Shown here: piece after piece, positions 18,832 through 26,396 of the stretch
Position numbering within the stretch: the first letter of the stretch is position 1
Layout of the letters: every line of letters begins with the position of its first letter
DNA from: an uncultured Dermabacteraceae bacterium
GTDB lineage: Bacteria > Actinomycetota > Actinomycetes > Actinomycetales > Dermabacteraceae
Direction of reading: 5' to 3'
Assembly (NCBI GenBank): GCA_946223075.1
Contig: CAMILZ010000010.1
Span: 5,434 to 69,433 of the forward strand
Length of the DNA: 64,000 nt
Program-made: the position numbers and the translations under genes
Notes under the pieces: model-generated
Databases searched by the model: none
What the model was told of the DNA's origin: nothing
The model's input: only the letters and a program-made list of their open reading frames with translations

Positions 18832-18983
18832 ATCCCCTCCATCGTAGCCGCCGTGTACCTGCCACCGTCCGTGGGAGTGGACACAAGCACTCGTCGTACG
18901 CAGCTGCTCACCTCGCATCCGAGCCGCATTCAGCACCGCGCCCCTACGATTGAGTCGCATCCTTACCGAACAGAGAGGTTCCT

Positions 18984-20045
18984 ATGAAAGCCCTTCGCAA
19001 GGCTGCCCCGCACAAGGGGCTCGAGATCGTCGACATCCCCGAACCGCAGATCGGCCCAAACGACGTCAAGGTTCGCGTCATGCGCGCGGGTATTTGCGGC
19101 ACCGACCTCCACATTCTCGAATGGGACGCTTCGGCTCAAGACATGTGTGACAACGTCCCCTTCACCCCCGGCCACGAGTTCTACGGCGAAGTGACTGAAA
19201 TCGGCGACGATGTCGTGGACGTCAAGGTTGGGGACCGTATCTCGGGCGAAGGCCACGTTGTGTGCGGCATCTGCCGCAATTGCCGCGCGGGTCGCCGCCA
19301 CATGTGCATCCGCACCCGCTCGATCGGGGTGCAGCGCGATGGCGCCTTCGCCGAATACGTGGTGATTCCCCAGCAGAACGTATGGGTGCACCACCGCGAC
19401 GGCGGCGAAGAAGTCATCACCCCGGAGCTCGGTGCGATCTTCGATCCGCTTGGCAACGCGGTGCACACGACCCTGAAGTTCCCCGTCATCGGAGAAGACG
19501 TCCTCATCACGGGCGCGGGTCCAATCGGCCTCATGTGCGCCGCCGTTGCTCGCCACGCCGGTGCACGCTACATCGCGATCACCGACGTCAAGGAGCACCG
19601 CCTCGCGATGGCAAAGGACATGGGCACGGATGCCCAGATTGACGTCTCGAACACGAGTATTCGCGACACGCAGGCGTCCCTCGGCATGCGCGAGGGCTTC
19701 GATGTCGGCCTCGAGATCTCCGGGCAGGCAAGCGCCCTCCAAGACATGATCGACAACATGAACCACGGCGGCAAAATCTCCATGCTTGGCCTGCCCTCGA
19801 AGCAGTTCGAGATCAACTGGACGACCGTCGTGACGCGCATGCTCACCCTCCAGGGCATCTACGGACGCGAAATGTTCGAAACGTGGAACGCCATGAACGC
19901 CATGGTGCGCACCTCGAAGATTCTTCGCGAGCGCGTGCTGTCGACCGTGACCGACGTGCTGCCCGCTGAAAAGTGGGCGGACGCCTATGCGCTCGCGCGC
20001 TCAGGCGAAGCTGGCAAGATCGTTCTCGACTGGGAAAACATTTAA
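18984..20045 (+). CDS. tdh: L-threonine 3-dehydrogenase
   Basis: 353 residues. Zinc-dependent MDR enzyme oxidising threonine to 2-amino-3-ketobutyrate. Catalytic-zinc ligands are in AGICGTDLHI and TPGHEFYGEV; the structural-zinc cysteines are in CGICRNCRAGRRHMC; the Rossmann motif is TGAGPIGLMCAAVARHAG. AGAGAGG upstream of ATG 18984. Followed after 9 bp by kbl, so the two make the threonine-to-glycine pathway operon. Confidence 0.96.
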   Translation: MKALRKAAPHKGLEIVDIPEPQIGPNDVKVRVMRAGICGTDLHILEWDASAQDMCDNVPFTPGHEFYGEVTEIGDDVVDVKVGDRISGEGHVVCGICRNCRAGRRHMCIRTRSIGVQRDGAFAEYVVIPQQNVWVHHRDGGEEVITPELGAIFDPLGNAVHTTLKFPVIGEDVLITGAGPIGLMCAAVARHAGARYIAITDVKEHRLAMAKDMGTDAQIDVSNTSIRDTQASLGMREGFDVGLEISGQASALQDMIDNMNHGGKISMLGLPSKQFEINWTTVVTRMLTLQGIYGREMFETWNAMNAMVRTSKILRERVLSTVTDVLPAEKWADAYALARSGEAGKIVLDWENI

Positions 20046-20054
20046 GGAGTATCG

Positions 20055-21251
20055 ATGTACACGAGCATGAAAGACGAGCTGACCGCGGAACTCAACGCCA
20101 TTCGCGAGGCCGGAACGTACAAGAATGAGCGCCCGATTCTCACCCCGCAGTCGAATGCGGTCTCGGCCGCTTCCGCGCGCGATGCAGAAAGCCGCGACGG
20201 CCTGAACTTCTGCGCGAACAACTACCTCGGGCTCGCCGATCACCCCGAGCTCATCGCGGCTGCCAAGCGCGCCCTGGACGAGCGCGGGTTCGGCATGGCG
20301 AGCGTGCGCTTCATCTGCGGCACCCAGGATCGCCACCTGGTCCTCGAACAGAAGCTGAGCGAGTTCCTCGGAACCGACGACACGATCCTGTTTTCCTCGT
20401 GCTTCGATGCGAACGGTGGCGTTTTCGAGTCACTCTTCACGAAAGAAGACGCCATCATTTCCGATGAGCTCAACCACGCGAGCCTCATCGATGGCATCCG
20501 CCTGTCGAAGGCCGCGCGGTACCGCTACAAGAACGCCGACATGGACGATCTTCGCGCCCAGCTCGAGGCCGCGAAGGGCGCCCGCCGCACCGTCATCGTG
20601 ACCGACGGCGTCTTCTCCATGGACGGCTACCTCGCTCCGCTCGACAAGATCTGCGACCTCGCCGATGAGTTCGGCGCACTCGTGCTCGTGGACGACTCTC
20701 ACGCCGTGGGCTTCATGGGCGAGACGGGTGCGGGCACTCCCGAGCACTTCGGCGTTTCGGATCGCGTGGATATTTACACGGGCACGTTCGGTAAGGCCCT
20801 CGGCGGCGCAAGCGGCGGGTACGTGTCGGCGCATCAGGAGATCATCGATGTTCTGCGTCAGCGCGCCCGCCCCTACCTCTTCTCGAACTCGCTCGCGCCG
20901 GCGATCGTCGAGGCAACCATTACCGCTCTCGACCTCGTGAAGAATTCGGGTGAGCTTCGCACGAAGCTGTTCGAGAATGCGGAGCATTTCCGCAGCGCTA
21001 TGACCGAAGCCGGCTTTGAGCTGCTCGAGGGCGAACACGCCATCATCCCCGTGATGTTCGGCGACGCCGCCCTCGCGGGCCGCATCGCGGACCGCATGCT
21101 CGAGCACGGCGTGTATGTCACGGCGTTCAGCTACCCGGTCGTACCAAAGGAGAAGGCACGCATTCGCGTGCAGCTCTCGGCCGCGCACACGAGCGAGGAC
21201 ATCGACCGCGCCGTCCAGGCATTTGTCGCGGCTCGCGACGCCGAAAACTGA
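20055..21251 (+). CDS. kbl: Glycine C-acetyltransferase (2-amino-3-ketobutyrate CoA ligase)
   Basis: 398 residues, PLP-dependent alpha-oxoamine synthase family. Splits 2-amino-3-ketobutyrate with CoA into glycine and acetyl-CoA. Motifs: NFCANNYLGLADHP, DDSHAVGFMG and the PLP lysine in TGTFGKALGGASGGY. Strong AAGGAG before ATG. Second gene of tdh-kbl and followed by an intrinsic terminator. Confidence 0.96.
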   Translation: MYTSMKDELTAELNAIREAGTYKNERPILTPQSNAVSAASARDAESRDGLNFCANNYLGLADHPELIAAAKRALDERGFGMASVRFICGTQDRHLVLEQKLSEFLGTDDTILFSSCFDANGGVFESLFTKEDAIISDELNHASLIDGIRLSKAARYRYKNADMDDLRAQLEAAKGARRTVIVTDGVFSMDGYLAPLDKICDLADEFGALVLVDDSHAVGFMGETGAGTPEHFGVSDRVDIYTGTFGKALGGASGGYVSAHQEIIDVLRQRARPYLFSNSLAPAIVEATITALDLVKNSGELRTKLFENAEHFRSAMTEAGFELLEGEHAIIPVMFGDAALAGRIADRMLEHGVYVTAFSYPVVPKEKARIRVQLSAAHTSEDIDRAVQAFVAARDAEN

Positions 21252-21317
21252 GTTTCCCATCGCCCTGAATTGCATAGGGGTTGTGGGGGTTTGACCTCTG
21301 GCCACTCCCCAACAGCG

Positions 21318-21345
21318 AAAGGCCCGGCATCAATGCCGGGCCTTT
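21318..21345 (+). terminator. Intrinsic terminator of tdh-kbl
   Basis: Perfect hairpin: GGCCCGGCAT / ATGCCGGGCC with a short CA loop, flanked by AAA and TTT. Could also serve the converging histidine-rich gene. Confidence 0.85.
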
Positions 21346-21402
21346 CTCATGTCAGTGGCAGCGATTCAGGCAGTGTCCTTCCTCCGCTGCATGAACGTCA
21401 TC

Positions 21403-21693
21403 TCAGTGCTCGTCGTAGTGACCGTCGTGCTCCGCGTGGCGGTGACCGTCGTGAACGTAGTCCACGTGGTCGTCGTGCTCGACGGCCTCGTGGCCGCAAT
21501 CCTCGCCGTGCTTGTGCTCAGCAACGCTGTGCTCAGCCTGCGGCTGGTGCTCATCGTAGTGATCGCCGTGCTCGGCGTGCAGGTGGCCGTCGTGCTTGTA
21601 GTCCACGTGGTCACCGTGCTGGATGGCCTCGTGGCCGCAATCCGCTCCGTGCGCGTGCTCAGCGGGGGTGTGTTCAGCCTTATGGTCAGTCAT
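21403..21693 (-). CDS. Histidine-rich metal-binding protein, two tandem repeats
   Basis: 96 residues, of which 25 are His. Two near-identical units (residues 13-49 and 60-96), each with HGxDCGHEA, DHVDY, HDGH and HYDEH. No signal peptide or membrane segment. Start at ATG 21693, with AAGGAG 7 bp upstream; a longer frame is unlikely because it lies within the regulator gene. Overlaps the regulator stop by 8 bp, so they are one operon. Likely cytosolic zinc buffer or store. Similar proteins are sometimes labelled zinc transporter permease, but no transporter features are present. Confidence 0.8.
   Translation of the reverse strand: MTDHKAEHTPAEHAHGADCGHEAIQHGDHVDYKHDGHLHAEHGDHYDEHQPQAEHSVAEHKHGEDCGHEAVEHDDHVDYVHDGHRHAEHDGHYDEH
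21406..21516 (-). repeat. Histidine-rich coding repeat, unit 2
   Basis: Encodes residues 60-96. Direct repeat of 21547-21657 with a 141-bp period; a recent internal duplication. Confidence 0.75.
21547..21657 (-). repeat. Histidine-rich coding repeat, unit 1
   Basis: Encodes residues 13-49; the two units are close in both DNA and protein. Confidence 0.75.
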
Positions 21694-21985
21694 GGCGTTC
21701 TCCTTCTTGTGTGTGCGCCAGGGTGTCGTGGATGACGTGAGCGACGTGGTCGTCGACGATTGAGTATCGCGTGGCCTTGCCTTCACGTGCCCCCTTCACC
21801 ACATGCACCTCGCGAAGTTTCGCGAGGTGTTGGGAGACGAGCGGCTGTGAGAGTCCCGTGTGCTCCACGATCTCCTTCACCGTGCACGCATGATCGGAAA
21901 GGTGCAACACGATTTCGAGGCGCGCGGGGTTACCGAGCACTTTGAATACGCGGGCTGCGTGGGTGATCTGCGAGCTGTCTCCCAT
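21686..21985 (-). CDS. ArsR/SmtB-family metal-sensing repressor, alpha5 zinc site
   Basis: 99 residues from ATG 21985 (GTG 22003 is an alternative). Winged HTH with VKEIVEHTGLSQPLVSQHLAKLREVHVV. The C-terminal helix has an exact D-x-H-x10-H-x2-E ligand set (IVDDHVAHVIH...AHTQE), the alpha5 zinc site of SmtB/CzrA. The alpha3N cysteine motif of ArsR/CadC is absent. It should release DNA when zinc (or Co) rises and so induce itself and the histidine-rich protein encoded downstream in the same operon. Confidence 0.88.
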   Translation of the reverse strand: MGDSSQITHAARVFKVLGNPARLEIVLHLSDHACTVKEIVEHTGLSQPLVSQHLAKLREVHVVKGAREGKATRYSIVDDHVAHVIHDTLAHTQEGERHD

Positions 21986-22012
21986 AGCTCGATCCAAGCA
22001 CACTCATTCAGA

Positions 22013-22022
22013 TATTGCAATA
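22013..22022. promoter_or_regulatory. Candidate operator of the zinc-sensor operon
   Basis: TATTGCAATA, a perfect 10-bp palindrome 28 bp before the regulator ATG, in an AT-rich stretch. Placement fits autoregulation by the SmtB-like protein; sequence alone does not prove binding. Confidence 0.4.
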
Positions 22023-22050
22023 CCCTTATTTGTGGGAGTCGTTCCCACTC

Positions 22051-22487
22051 TCAACCGCACATTCCCGACATCATGAGCGCGCGCACCCCCACGGCGACCC
22101 CCGCCCAGGCGGCAGCCCAGAGCACGGAGGCGAAAGTGCCAATAATGAAAAGCTCACCCACACGAGCCGCCTCGCGCCCTTCCTTTTCAGCGCGAAGCTC
22201 CGGGTAGCGCCCAAGCCCCTTGACGGCAAGAACGACCGCAATGCCGGCCGGGAAGCCCGCGACGATCGACACGTAAACAGCGAGCCTTTCGAGAATGCCG
22301 ATCCAGCGCCCACCCGGCAGCTCTCTTTGCGCGCTCGCGAGCGAACCTCGCGCACCCCCTCGCGCACTCCACCGCCATCAATACGGCGCAAAAGCGCGCG
22401 AATCACCCAGTTCCCGGCGACAGCCCCGCAGGCGCACAGCACTAGCGCGATCGCAACCCAGACCACGGTCACCACTTCCGAAAACAC
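22051..22487 (-). pseudogene. Membrane protein gene with frameshift (SatD neighbour)
   Basis: Reading from GTG 22487 gives MFSEVVTVVWVAIALVLCACGAVAG and then VREVRSRARKE. The recognisable continuation (LPGGRWIGILERLAVY, FPAGIAVVLAVKGLGRYPEL, FIIGTFASVLWAAAWAGVAV) is in another frame, beginning near 22322. One missing base around 22321-22330 explains the break. Joined, it would be about 145 residues with three membrane helices, a small membrane protein often seen beside SatD in actinobacteria. Could be a true pseudogene or a sequencing error. Confidence 0.7.
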
Positions 22488-22527
22488 CCCCGATTTAGCT
22501 CTGTGCTACATTCTTCACGAATTAAGC

Positions 22528-22533
22528 TATAGT
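22528..22533 (+). promoter_or_regulatory. -10 element of satD; probably leaderless
   Basis: TATAGT ends 6 bp before ATG 22540, which would make the start codon the first or second transcribed base. There is no ribosome-binding site. AT-rich surroundings (AATTAAGCTATAG). Confidence 0.45.
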
Positions 22534-22539
22534 CTACAT

Positions 22540-23229
22540 ATGGCATCAATGAAGGCCCACACTTACGCCGTCGCCGTCATCGGCGACATCGTCGACTCCC
22601 GCAGCCACGATCGCACGGCGCTCCACCGCGCCCTCACAACGGCTCTTGCCGCACTCAGCGAACACGGGATCGAGCCCCTTCACCCTACCGTTGGCGACGA
22701 GATTCAAGGCATCTTCGCCACGCACGGCGAAGCACTTCTCGCCACCCATCTCCTCCGCCTCCGCCTGCGCGAAAGCGACTACGACATCCGCTTCGGCATC
22801 GGCGCGGGCGAGATCCGCATCGTCGATCGCGAAAGCGGCATCCAAGACGGCCCCGCCTGGTGGGCAGCGCGCGACGCCCTCAACCACACCGAAGAACTCG
22901 CCACCACTCCAGGCTGGGCGGGCGTCCGCACGGGTCTCGGCCTTGGCACAACGCACAAGGAGGGGTCCGACGCTAGCCAGGCGACCGTCGGAACCTCACT
23001 ATCGCACGAGAGTGGCACGCCCCCAACCGAGGCGCTCTGCCACCTCATCGACGCCCACATCAGCGCCCTCAACCCGAGCACATGCGGGACCCTCCGGGGA
23101 CTCCTCGAGGGCGAATCGAACGCCGAGACCGCCGAGCGGCTCAGCATCTCCCCGAGCGCCAACACGCAACGCGTCAACCGGCACGCTCTGCGACCCCTTG
23201 CTGAGGCATTGCGCGCAACCTGGTCGTAA
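22540..23229 (+). CDS. SatD family protein
   Basis: 229 residues. The N-terminal half matches the SatD family: YAVAVIGDIVDSR, PTVGDEIQGIF, RFGIGAGEI and GPAWWAARDAL. The C terminus is HTH-like (AETAERLSISPSANTQRVNRHALRPLAEAL). The family is small, of unknown function, and often paired with the membrane protein whose frame is broken upstream here. Residues 142-153 (EGSDASQATVGT) are encoded by a full copy of the dispersed palindrome, in a linker between the two halves. Confidence 0.85.
   Translation: MASMKAHTYAVAVIGDIVDSRSHDRTALHRALTTALAALSEHGIEPLHPTVGDEIQGIFATHGEALLATHLLRLRLRESDYDIRFGIGAGEIRIVDRESGIQDGPAWWAARDALNHTEELATTPGWAGVRTGLGLGTTHKEGSDASQATVGTSLSHESGTPPTEALCHLIDAHISALNPSTCGTLRGLLEGESNAETAERLSISPSANTQRVNRHALRPLAEALRATWS
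22964..22995. repeat. Dispersed palindromic element, full copy B (inside satD)
   Basis: 32-bp imperfect palindrome: left arm GGTCCGACGCTAGCC, right arm GGCGACCGTCGGAACC. 30 of 32 bases match copy C at 60504-60535 read on the other strand. Confidence 0.8.
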
Positions 23230-23238
23230 AGCTCGCTC

Positions 23239-23706
23239 CTAGAGAACTCGCACCATGATGAGGCACGGCGACTGCTCACCCCAAAGATCAGTCTCTTCGA
23301 GCGGAATAAAATCGAGCGCTTCGTAGAACTTCCTCGTGGCCGCATACCCTTCATCAGGATGCGAAGCACCGAGAGTCTTGACTTGGAAAAGCCTCACGCC
23401 ACGCTCGCGGCAATGCTCAGCAACCGCCTCGACAAGCGCCGCACCAATCCCGGACGACCTAAACTCCCGCTCGACCGCGATGAAGAAGAGGTCGGCGGCG
23501 CGATCAAAGTGATAGTCCACGAGGGCCACACCTCGAACGGTTCCACCCCCATCGCGAACGGTCCACGTTTCTTTCGAGCGCGCAGCTTCCACATACTCGG
23601 CGTTAGCCTCGGCAATGCCGAACCACTCCGAGAGGGTATCGATTATGCGCAAGACATCTTCAGGAACTTGCGCGTCGAGGCGCGCTTTCCATTTGCCGTC
23701 CCTCAT
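23239..23706 (-). CDS. GNAT-family N-acetyltransferase
   Basis: 155 residues. Acetyl-CoA-binding motif A reads FFIAVEREFRSSGIGAALVEAVAEHCRERG; a C-terminal KTLGASHPDEGYAATRKFYEALDFIPLEE follows, as usual for GNAT. Substrate unknown. Convergent with satD, 9 bp apart. Confidence 0.87.
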   Translation of the reverse strand: MRDGKWKARLDAQVPEDVLRIIDTLSEWFGIAEANAEYVEAARSKETWTVRDGGGTVRGVALVDYHFDRAADLFFIAVEREFRSSGIGAALVEAVAEHCRERGVRLFQVKTLGASHPDEGYAATRKFYEALDFIPLEETDLWGEQSPCLIMVRVL

Positions 23707-23786
23707 CTGTTCTTCTGCCTTTCCAGGGGTGAGCCTTCAAGAAGCCTATTAAAGCCACCATGACGCTCGCGGCGGGCATCGGCAAC

Positions 23787-23819
23787 AAAAAAGCGCCCGC
23801 TTCACGAAGAAGCGGGCGC
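23787..23819 (-). terminator. Intrinsic terminator of ssrA
   Basis: GCGCCCGCTTC / GAAGCGGGCGC stem of 11 bp, five-base loop, followed on the minus strand by six Ts. It starts 6 bp after the tmRNA 3' end. Confidence 0.92.
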
Positions 23820-23824
23820 CACAG

Positions 23825-24195
23825 TGGTGGAGCCGGCGGGAATCGAACCCGCGTCCGATAGTGCGAAGCCAGGGCTTCTCCGGGCGCAGTCCGCGAAATC
23901 GTTTTCTCAGCCCCAGCGCTCACACGGACACGTCGCTGACAGGCTCAGTCACTCTGAAGTGTTCACCCAACCCCGGTGACCAGGGTTGGAAGCAGTGGCC
24001 CTCTAGATGATGGACAGGTCAGGTCGAAGGCAACCCCTGACGGTCCAGACTGCTATCGCTGATCAGGCAGCGAGAGCGAAGTCAGTGCGCTTAGGTTCGG
24101 CACTTATTGTTTTCCAGGGAGCGTTATCGAGATAACCCTGGATCCTCGGCCCGCTTCCCCTCGCTGGACAACTACCGTCGAAACCGATCGACCCC
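23825..24195 (-). ncRNA. ssrA: Transfer-messenger RNA (tmRNA)
   Basis: 371 nt. The 5' end GGGGTCGATCGGTTTCGACGG and the 3' end with T arm GCGGG-TTCGATT-CCCGC and CGGCTCCACCA form the tRNA-like acceptor (GGGGUCG/CGGCUCC); CCA is encoded. The tag reading frame is at 24063-24101, resume codon GCC, peptide AEPKRTDFALAA then TGA, ending in the degron ALAA recognised by ClpXP. Works with SmpB, whose gene lies just upstream on the same strand. Terminator at 23787-23819. Confidence 0.97.
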
Positions 24196-24241
24196 GTATC
24201 GGGTGGCAACGCCCGTAAACGGCGCGTGCCAGATAATCTGC

Positions 24242-24257
24242 ACCCGCAACTGCGGGT
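24242..24257. repeat. Perfect inverted repeat in the ssrA leader
   Basis: ACCCGCA-AC-TGCGGGT; with flanking bases, 8-bp arms. No T-run follows on either strand, so it is not a terminator. If transcription starts near 24322 it lies in the precursor 5' leader of tmRNA. Confidence 0.5.
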
Positions 24258-24328
24258 GGGATGCGTGCCTGATTCGCACACCCTATTCGATTATCAAAAA
24301 TCTGTTGCACCTTCCGGCGCAGCAGTTC

Positions 24329-24357
24329 AGTATACAGCTTTCAACGCCTACCGCCAA
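24329..24357 (-). promoter_or_regulatory. Promoter of ssrA
   Basis: TTGGCG (24352-24357) and TATACT (24329-24334) with a 17-bp spacer on the minus strand, a good SigA-type promoter. Predicted start near 24322 gives a leader of about 125 nt before the mature tmRNA 5' end. Confidence 0.65.
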
Positions 24358-24373
24358 GGGCTCTATTCCCGAG

Positions 24374-24433
24374 GGCAAGCGTCGGCCCCTTCGCCACCGC
24401 GGAACCTGGCGTGCGGGCGGTTCCGACGCTAGC
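24374..24433. repeat. Dispersed palindromic element, rearranged copy D
   Basis: Two half-sites point away from each other: GGCAAGCGTCGGCCCC (24374-24389) and GGTTCCGACGCTAGC (24419-24433), so the pair forms a 60-bp inverted repeat. The second half contains the smpB stop codon. Confidence 0.6.
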
Positions 24434-24935
24434 TGAGCATCTCCCGCCGCCTCATCGCGCGTTGAGCCTCGCGAGCATCCTGCTTCTCGCGCAGGGTCTG
24501 GCGCTTGTCCCATTCTTTCTTACCGCGAGCAAGGGCGATCTCGACTTTGGCGTGCGAGCCGAGGAAGTAGATCGAGAGCGGAATAATGGTGTATCCCTTC
24601 TCGCGGGTCTTGTTCACGAGCTTGAGGATCTCGCGCTTATGCAGCAGGAGCTTGCGCTTGCGGCGCGCGGCGTGGTTCGTCCACGTGCCTCGCACATACG
24701 GGGCGATGTGCACGGCGTCCATCCACACTTCGCCGTTCTCGATATAGCAATACCCATCCACGAGCGAGGCACCGCGCTCACGCAGCGACTTCACCTCGGT
24801 GCCCTGGAGAACAACGCCGGCTTCCCACGTCGCATCGATGTGGTAGTCGTGGCGCGCCTTTTTATTCGAGGCGATGAGCTGCTTTTTTCGCTCCGGCGCT
24901 ACGGGCGCCTGCTTCTTTCCAGCCTTCGTGGCCAC
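24429..24935 (-). CDS. smpB: SsrA-binding protein SmpB
   Basis: 168 residues from GTG 24935; ATG 24941 is two codons earlier, but GGAGGG lies directly against that ATG and at proper distance from the GTG. Binds the tRNA-like domain of tmRNA for trans-translation. Family features: NKKARHDYHIDATWEAGVVLQGTEVKSLR, APY, NHAARRKRKLLLHK and a basic C-terminal tail that reaches the decoding centre. Its target RNA gene ssrA follows downstream. Confidence 0.95.
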   Translation of the reverse strand: MATKAGKKQAPVAPERKKQLIASNKKARHDYHIDATWEAGVVLQGTEVKSLRERGASLVDGYCYIENGEVWMDAVHIAPYVRGTWTNHAARRKRKLLLHKREILKLVNKTREKGYTIIPLSIYFLGSHAKVEIALARGKKEWDKRQTLREKQDAREAQRAMRRREMLS

Positions 24936-24970
24936 GTTCATCCCTCCACACCTGCTGACACATTGACCGC

Positions 24971-26386
24971 CTAGTATCCCACAAATTTGCGGGGGTCGAG
25001 CGCCGTGCCGTCAAGGTGCGTCTCGAAATGTAGGTGACAGCCAGTCGAGGCTCCCGTGGAACCAACGTAGCCCACGGTCTGCCCAGCCTCAATCCGCTGG
25101 CCGGCAGAGACCGCGAAGCCTTGCAGATGGTGGTAGGAGGTCGTGAGAATCTGGCCATTGTGAAGGCCATGGCTCACGATGACCTTATTGCCCGCACCGC
25201 TGTTGTGGGTCGTGGCGAGCACCTTGCCGGAGGTCATCGCTCCCACGGGCGTGCCGCATCCCGCCGCATAATCCATACCCTTGTGGAGTTTGCGCGTGTG
25301 GTACACGGGGTGGAACCTATAGCCAAACATCGAGCTGCGACGTGCCGAAACCGGATCACGGAATTTTCCAGACGACGCTCCACCAGAAGAACCACCTGAG
25401 GACTTCGGCGGCGAAACCTTGCGTGGTTTTCGACGCTCGCGCCTTGCTCGACGTTCCTCCGCTTCACGCGCCTCACGGGCCTTCCGCTCCGCTTCGCGCT
25501 GGCGAGCGAGCTCCTCCTGGCGCTCTTTTTCGATAAGACGCTGAATATCAGCCTCGAGCGCACTCGACTGCGATTCGAGCTGGGACTCACTCGCACGGTA
25601 CTTGTCTTTGAGAGTCTCAAGGCTTGACGCCTGCGACTTCTGCGACGCGTAGAGGTCGTCGAGGTCCTTCTTCGCCTGCGACGCTTCGGTCTCGGCCTGG
25701 CGACGCTCGGCAACCGCCTCGGCTGACTTCTTCTTGAGGTCTTCGATCTCGGCGCGAATGGCTTCGAGACGATCCGCCGAGTTCACGTTCATGGCCTGCT
25801 GACCGCGCAGATCCGTGAGATTCGCGCCTTGGGCCTGGAGCGTGAGCCGATAGTTCATCGTGCGATCAACGGCATCTTGCGGGTTTTCCGCGTTCAAGAA
25901 AATCGACGCGGGGTTCGGGGTGCCCGAGCCCTTGTATGCCTCAATCGACGCGCGCGACAGATCCTCGTGTGAACGCGTGATCTTCTGCTCGCCGCTTTCC
26001 ACCGCCGCGCGAATGTCGCGCTCTTCGGCCTCGGCGTCCTTGAGACGCTTCGCCTGGCGCGCATCCTCCGCTTTCGCCGCGTCAAGGGCGGAGCGTGCGG
26101 CGTCCAGTCGCTGCTGAGCCTCGGGGATCCGCGCCTCGGTTTCAGCGAGTGCAAGATAGGCATCGGCGAGTTCCGAATCGACCTCGTTCAGGTCCTCGCG
26201 AAGCGACGCGAGCTTCTCATCGACGCTCTGCTTTTCCTTCTTTTTATCGTCGATCCCGTCGGCAAGAACGCGCTCGCTTGAGAGCGCGCCCGACGTTGTG
26301 AGACCGAGGACGGCAGCGAACGATGCGCCTTTGACGAGTGCACGCCGAGAAAGAAACGGCATCTTTCCCTCATTTTTCGACATCAC
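24971..26386 (-). CDS. M23 peptidoglycan endopeptidase with coiled coil (EnvC/RipC-like)
   Basis: 471 residues. An N-terminal export signal has a twin-arginine-like motif, FLSRRALVKGA, before the hydrophobic core. A long coiled coil (about residues 45-320) precedes a Gly/Ser linker and a C-terminal LytM/M23 domain with metal ligands HKGMDYA (H, D) and HLHFE. Lies 10 bp after ftsX. In other bacteria FtsX binds such a coiled coil and activates the hydrolase at the septum (EnvC, PcsB, RipC); the same role is inferred here. Confidence 0.9.
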   Translation of the reverse strand: MMSKNEGKMPFLSRRALVKGASFAAVLGLTTSGALSSERVLADGIDDKKKEKQSVDEKLASLREDLNEVDSELADAYLALAETEARIPEAQQRLDAARSALDAAKAEDARQAKRLKDAEAEERDIRAAVESGEQKITRSHEDLSRASIEAYKGSGTPNPASIFLNAENPQDAVDRTMNYRLTLQAQGANLTDLRGQQAMNVNSADRLEAIRAEIEDLKKKSAEAVAERRQAETEASQAKKDLDDLYASQKSQASSLETLKDKYRASESQLESQSSALEADIQRLIEKERQEELARQREAERKAREAREAEERRARRERRKPRKVSPPKSSGGSSGGASSGKFRDPVSARRSSMFGYRFHPVYHTRKLHKGMDYAAGCGTPVGAMTSGKVLATTHNSGAGNKVIVSHGLHNGQILTTSYHHLQGFAVSAGQRIEAGQTVGYVGSTGASTGCHLHFETHLDGTALDPRKFVGY

Positions 26387-26396
26387 GAAAACCTGC

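Noticed and set aside
21403..21693. Apparent CRISPR-like or tandem DNA repeats
   Set aside because: They are in-frame coding repeats of the histidine-rich protein with a 141-bp period and no spacers.
24242..24257. Rho-independent terminator for smpB
   Set aside because: Hairpin has no T-run on either strand, and it is beyond the ssrA promoter.
24429..24941. ATG 24941 as the smpB start
   Set aside because: The Shine-Dalgarno sequence abuts it; GTG 24935 has the proper spacing. The two differ by only two residues.
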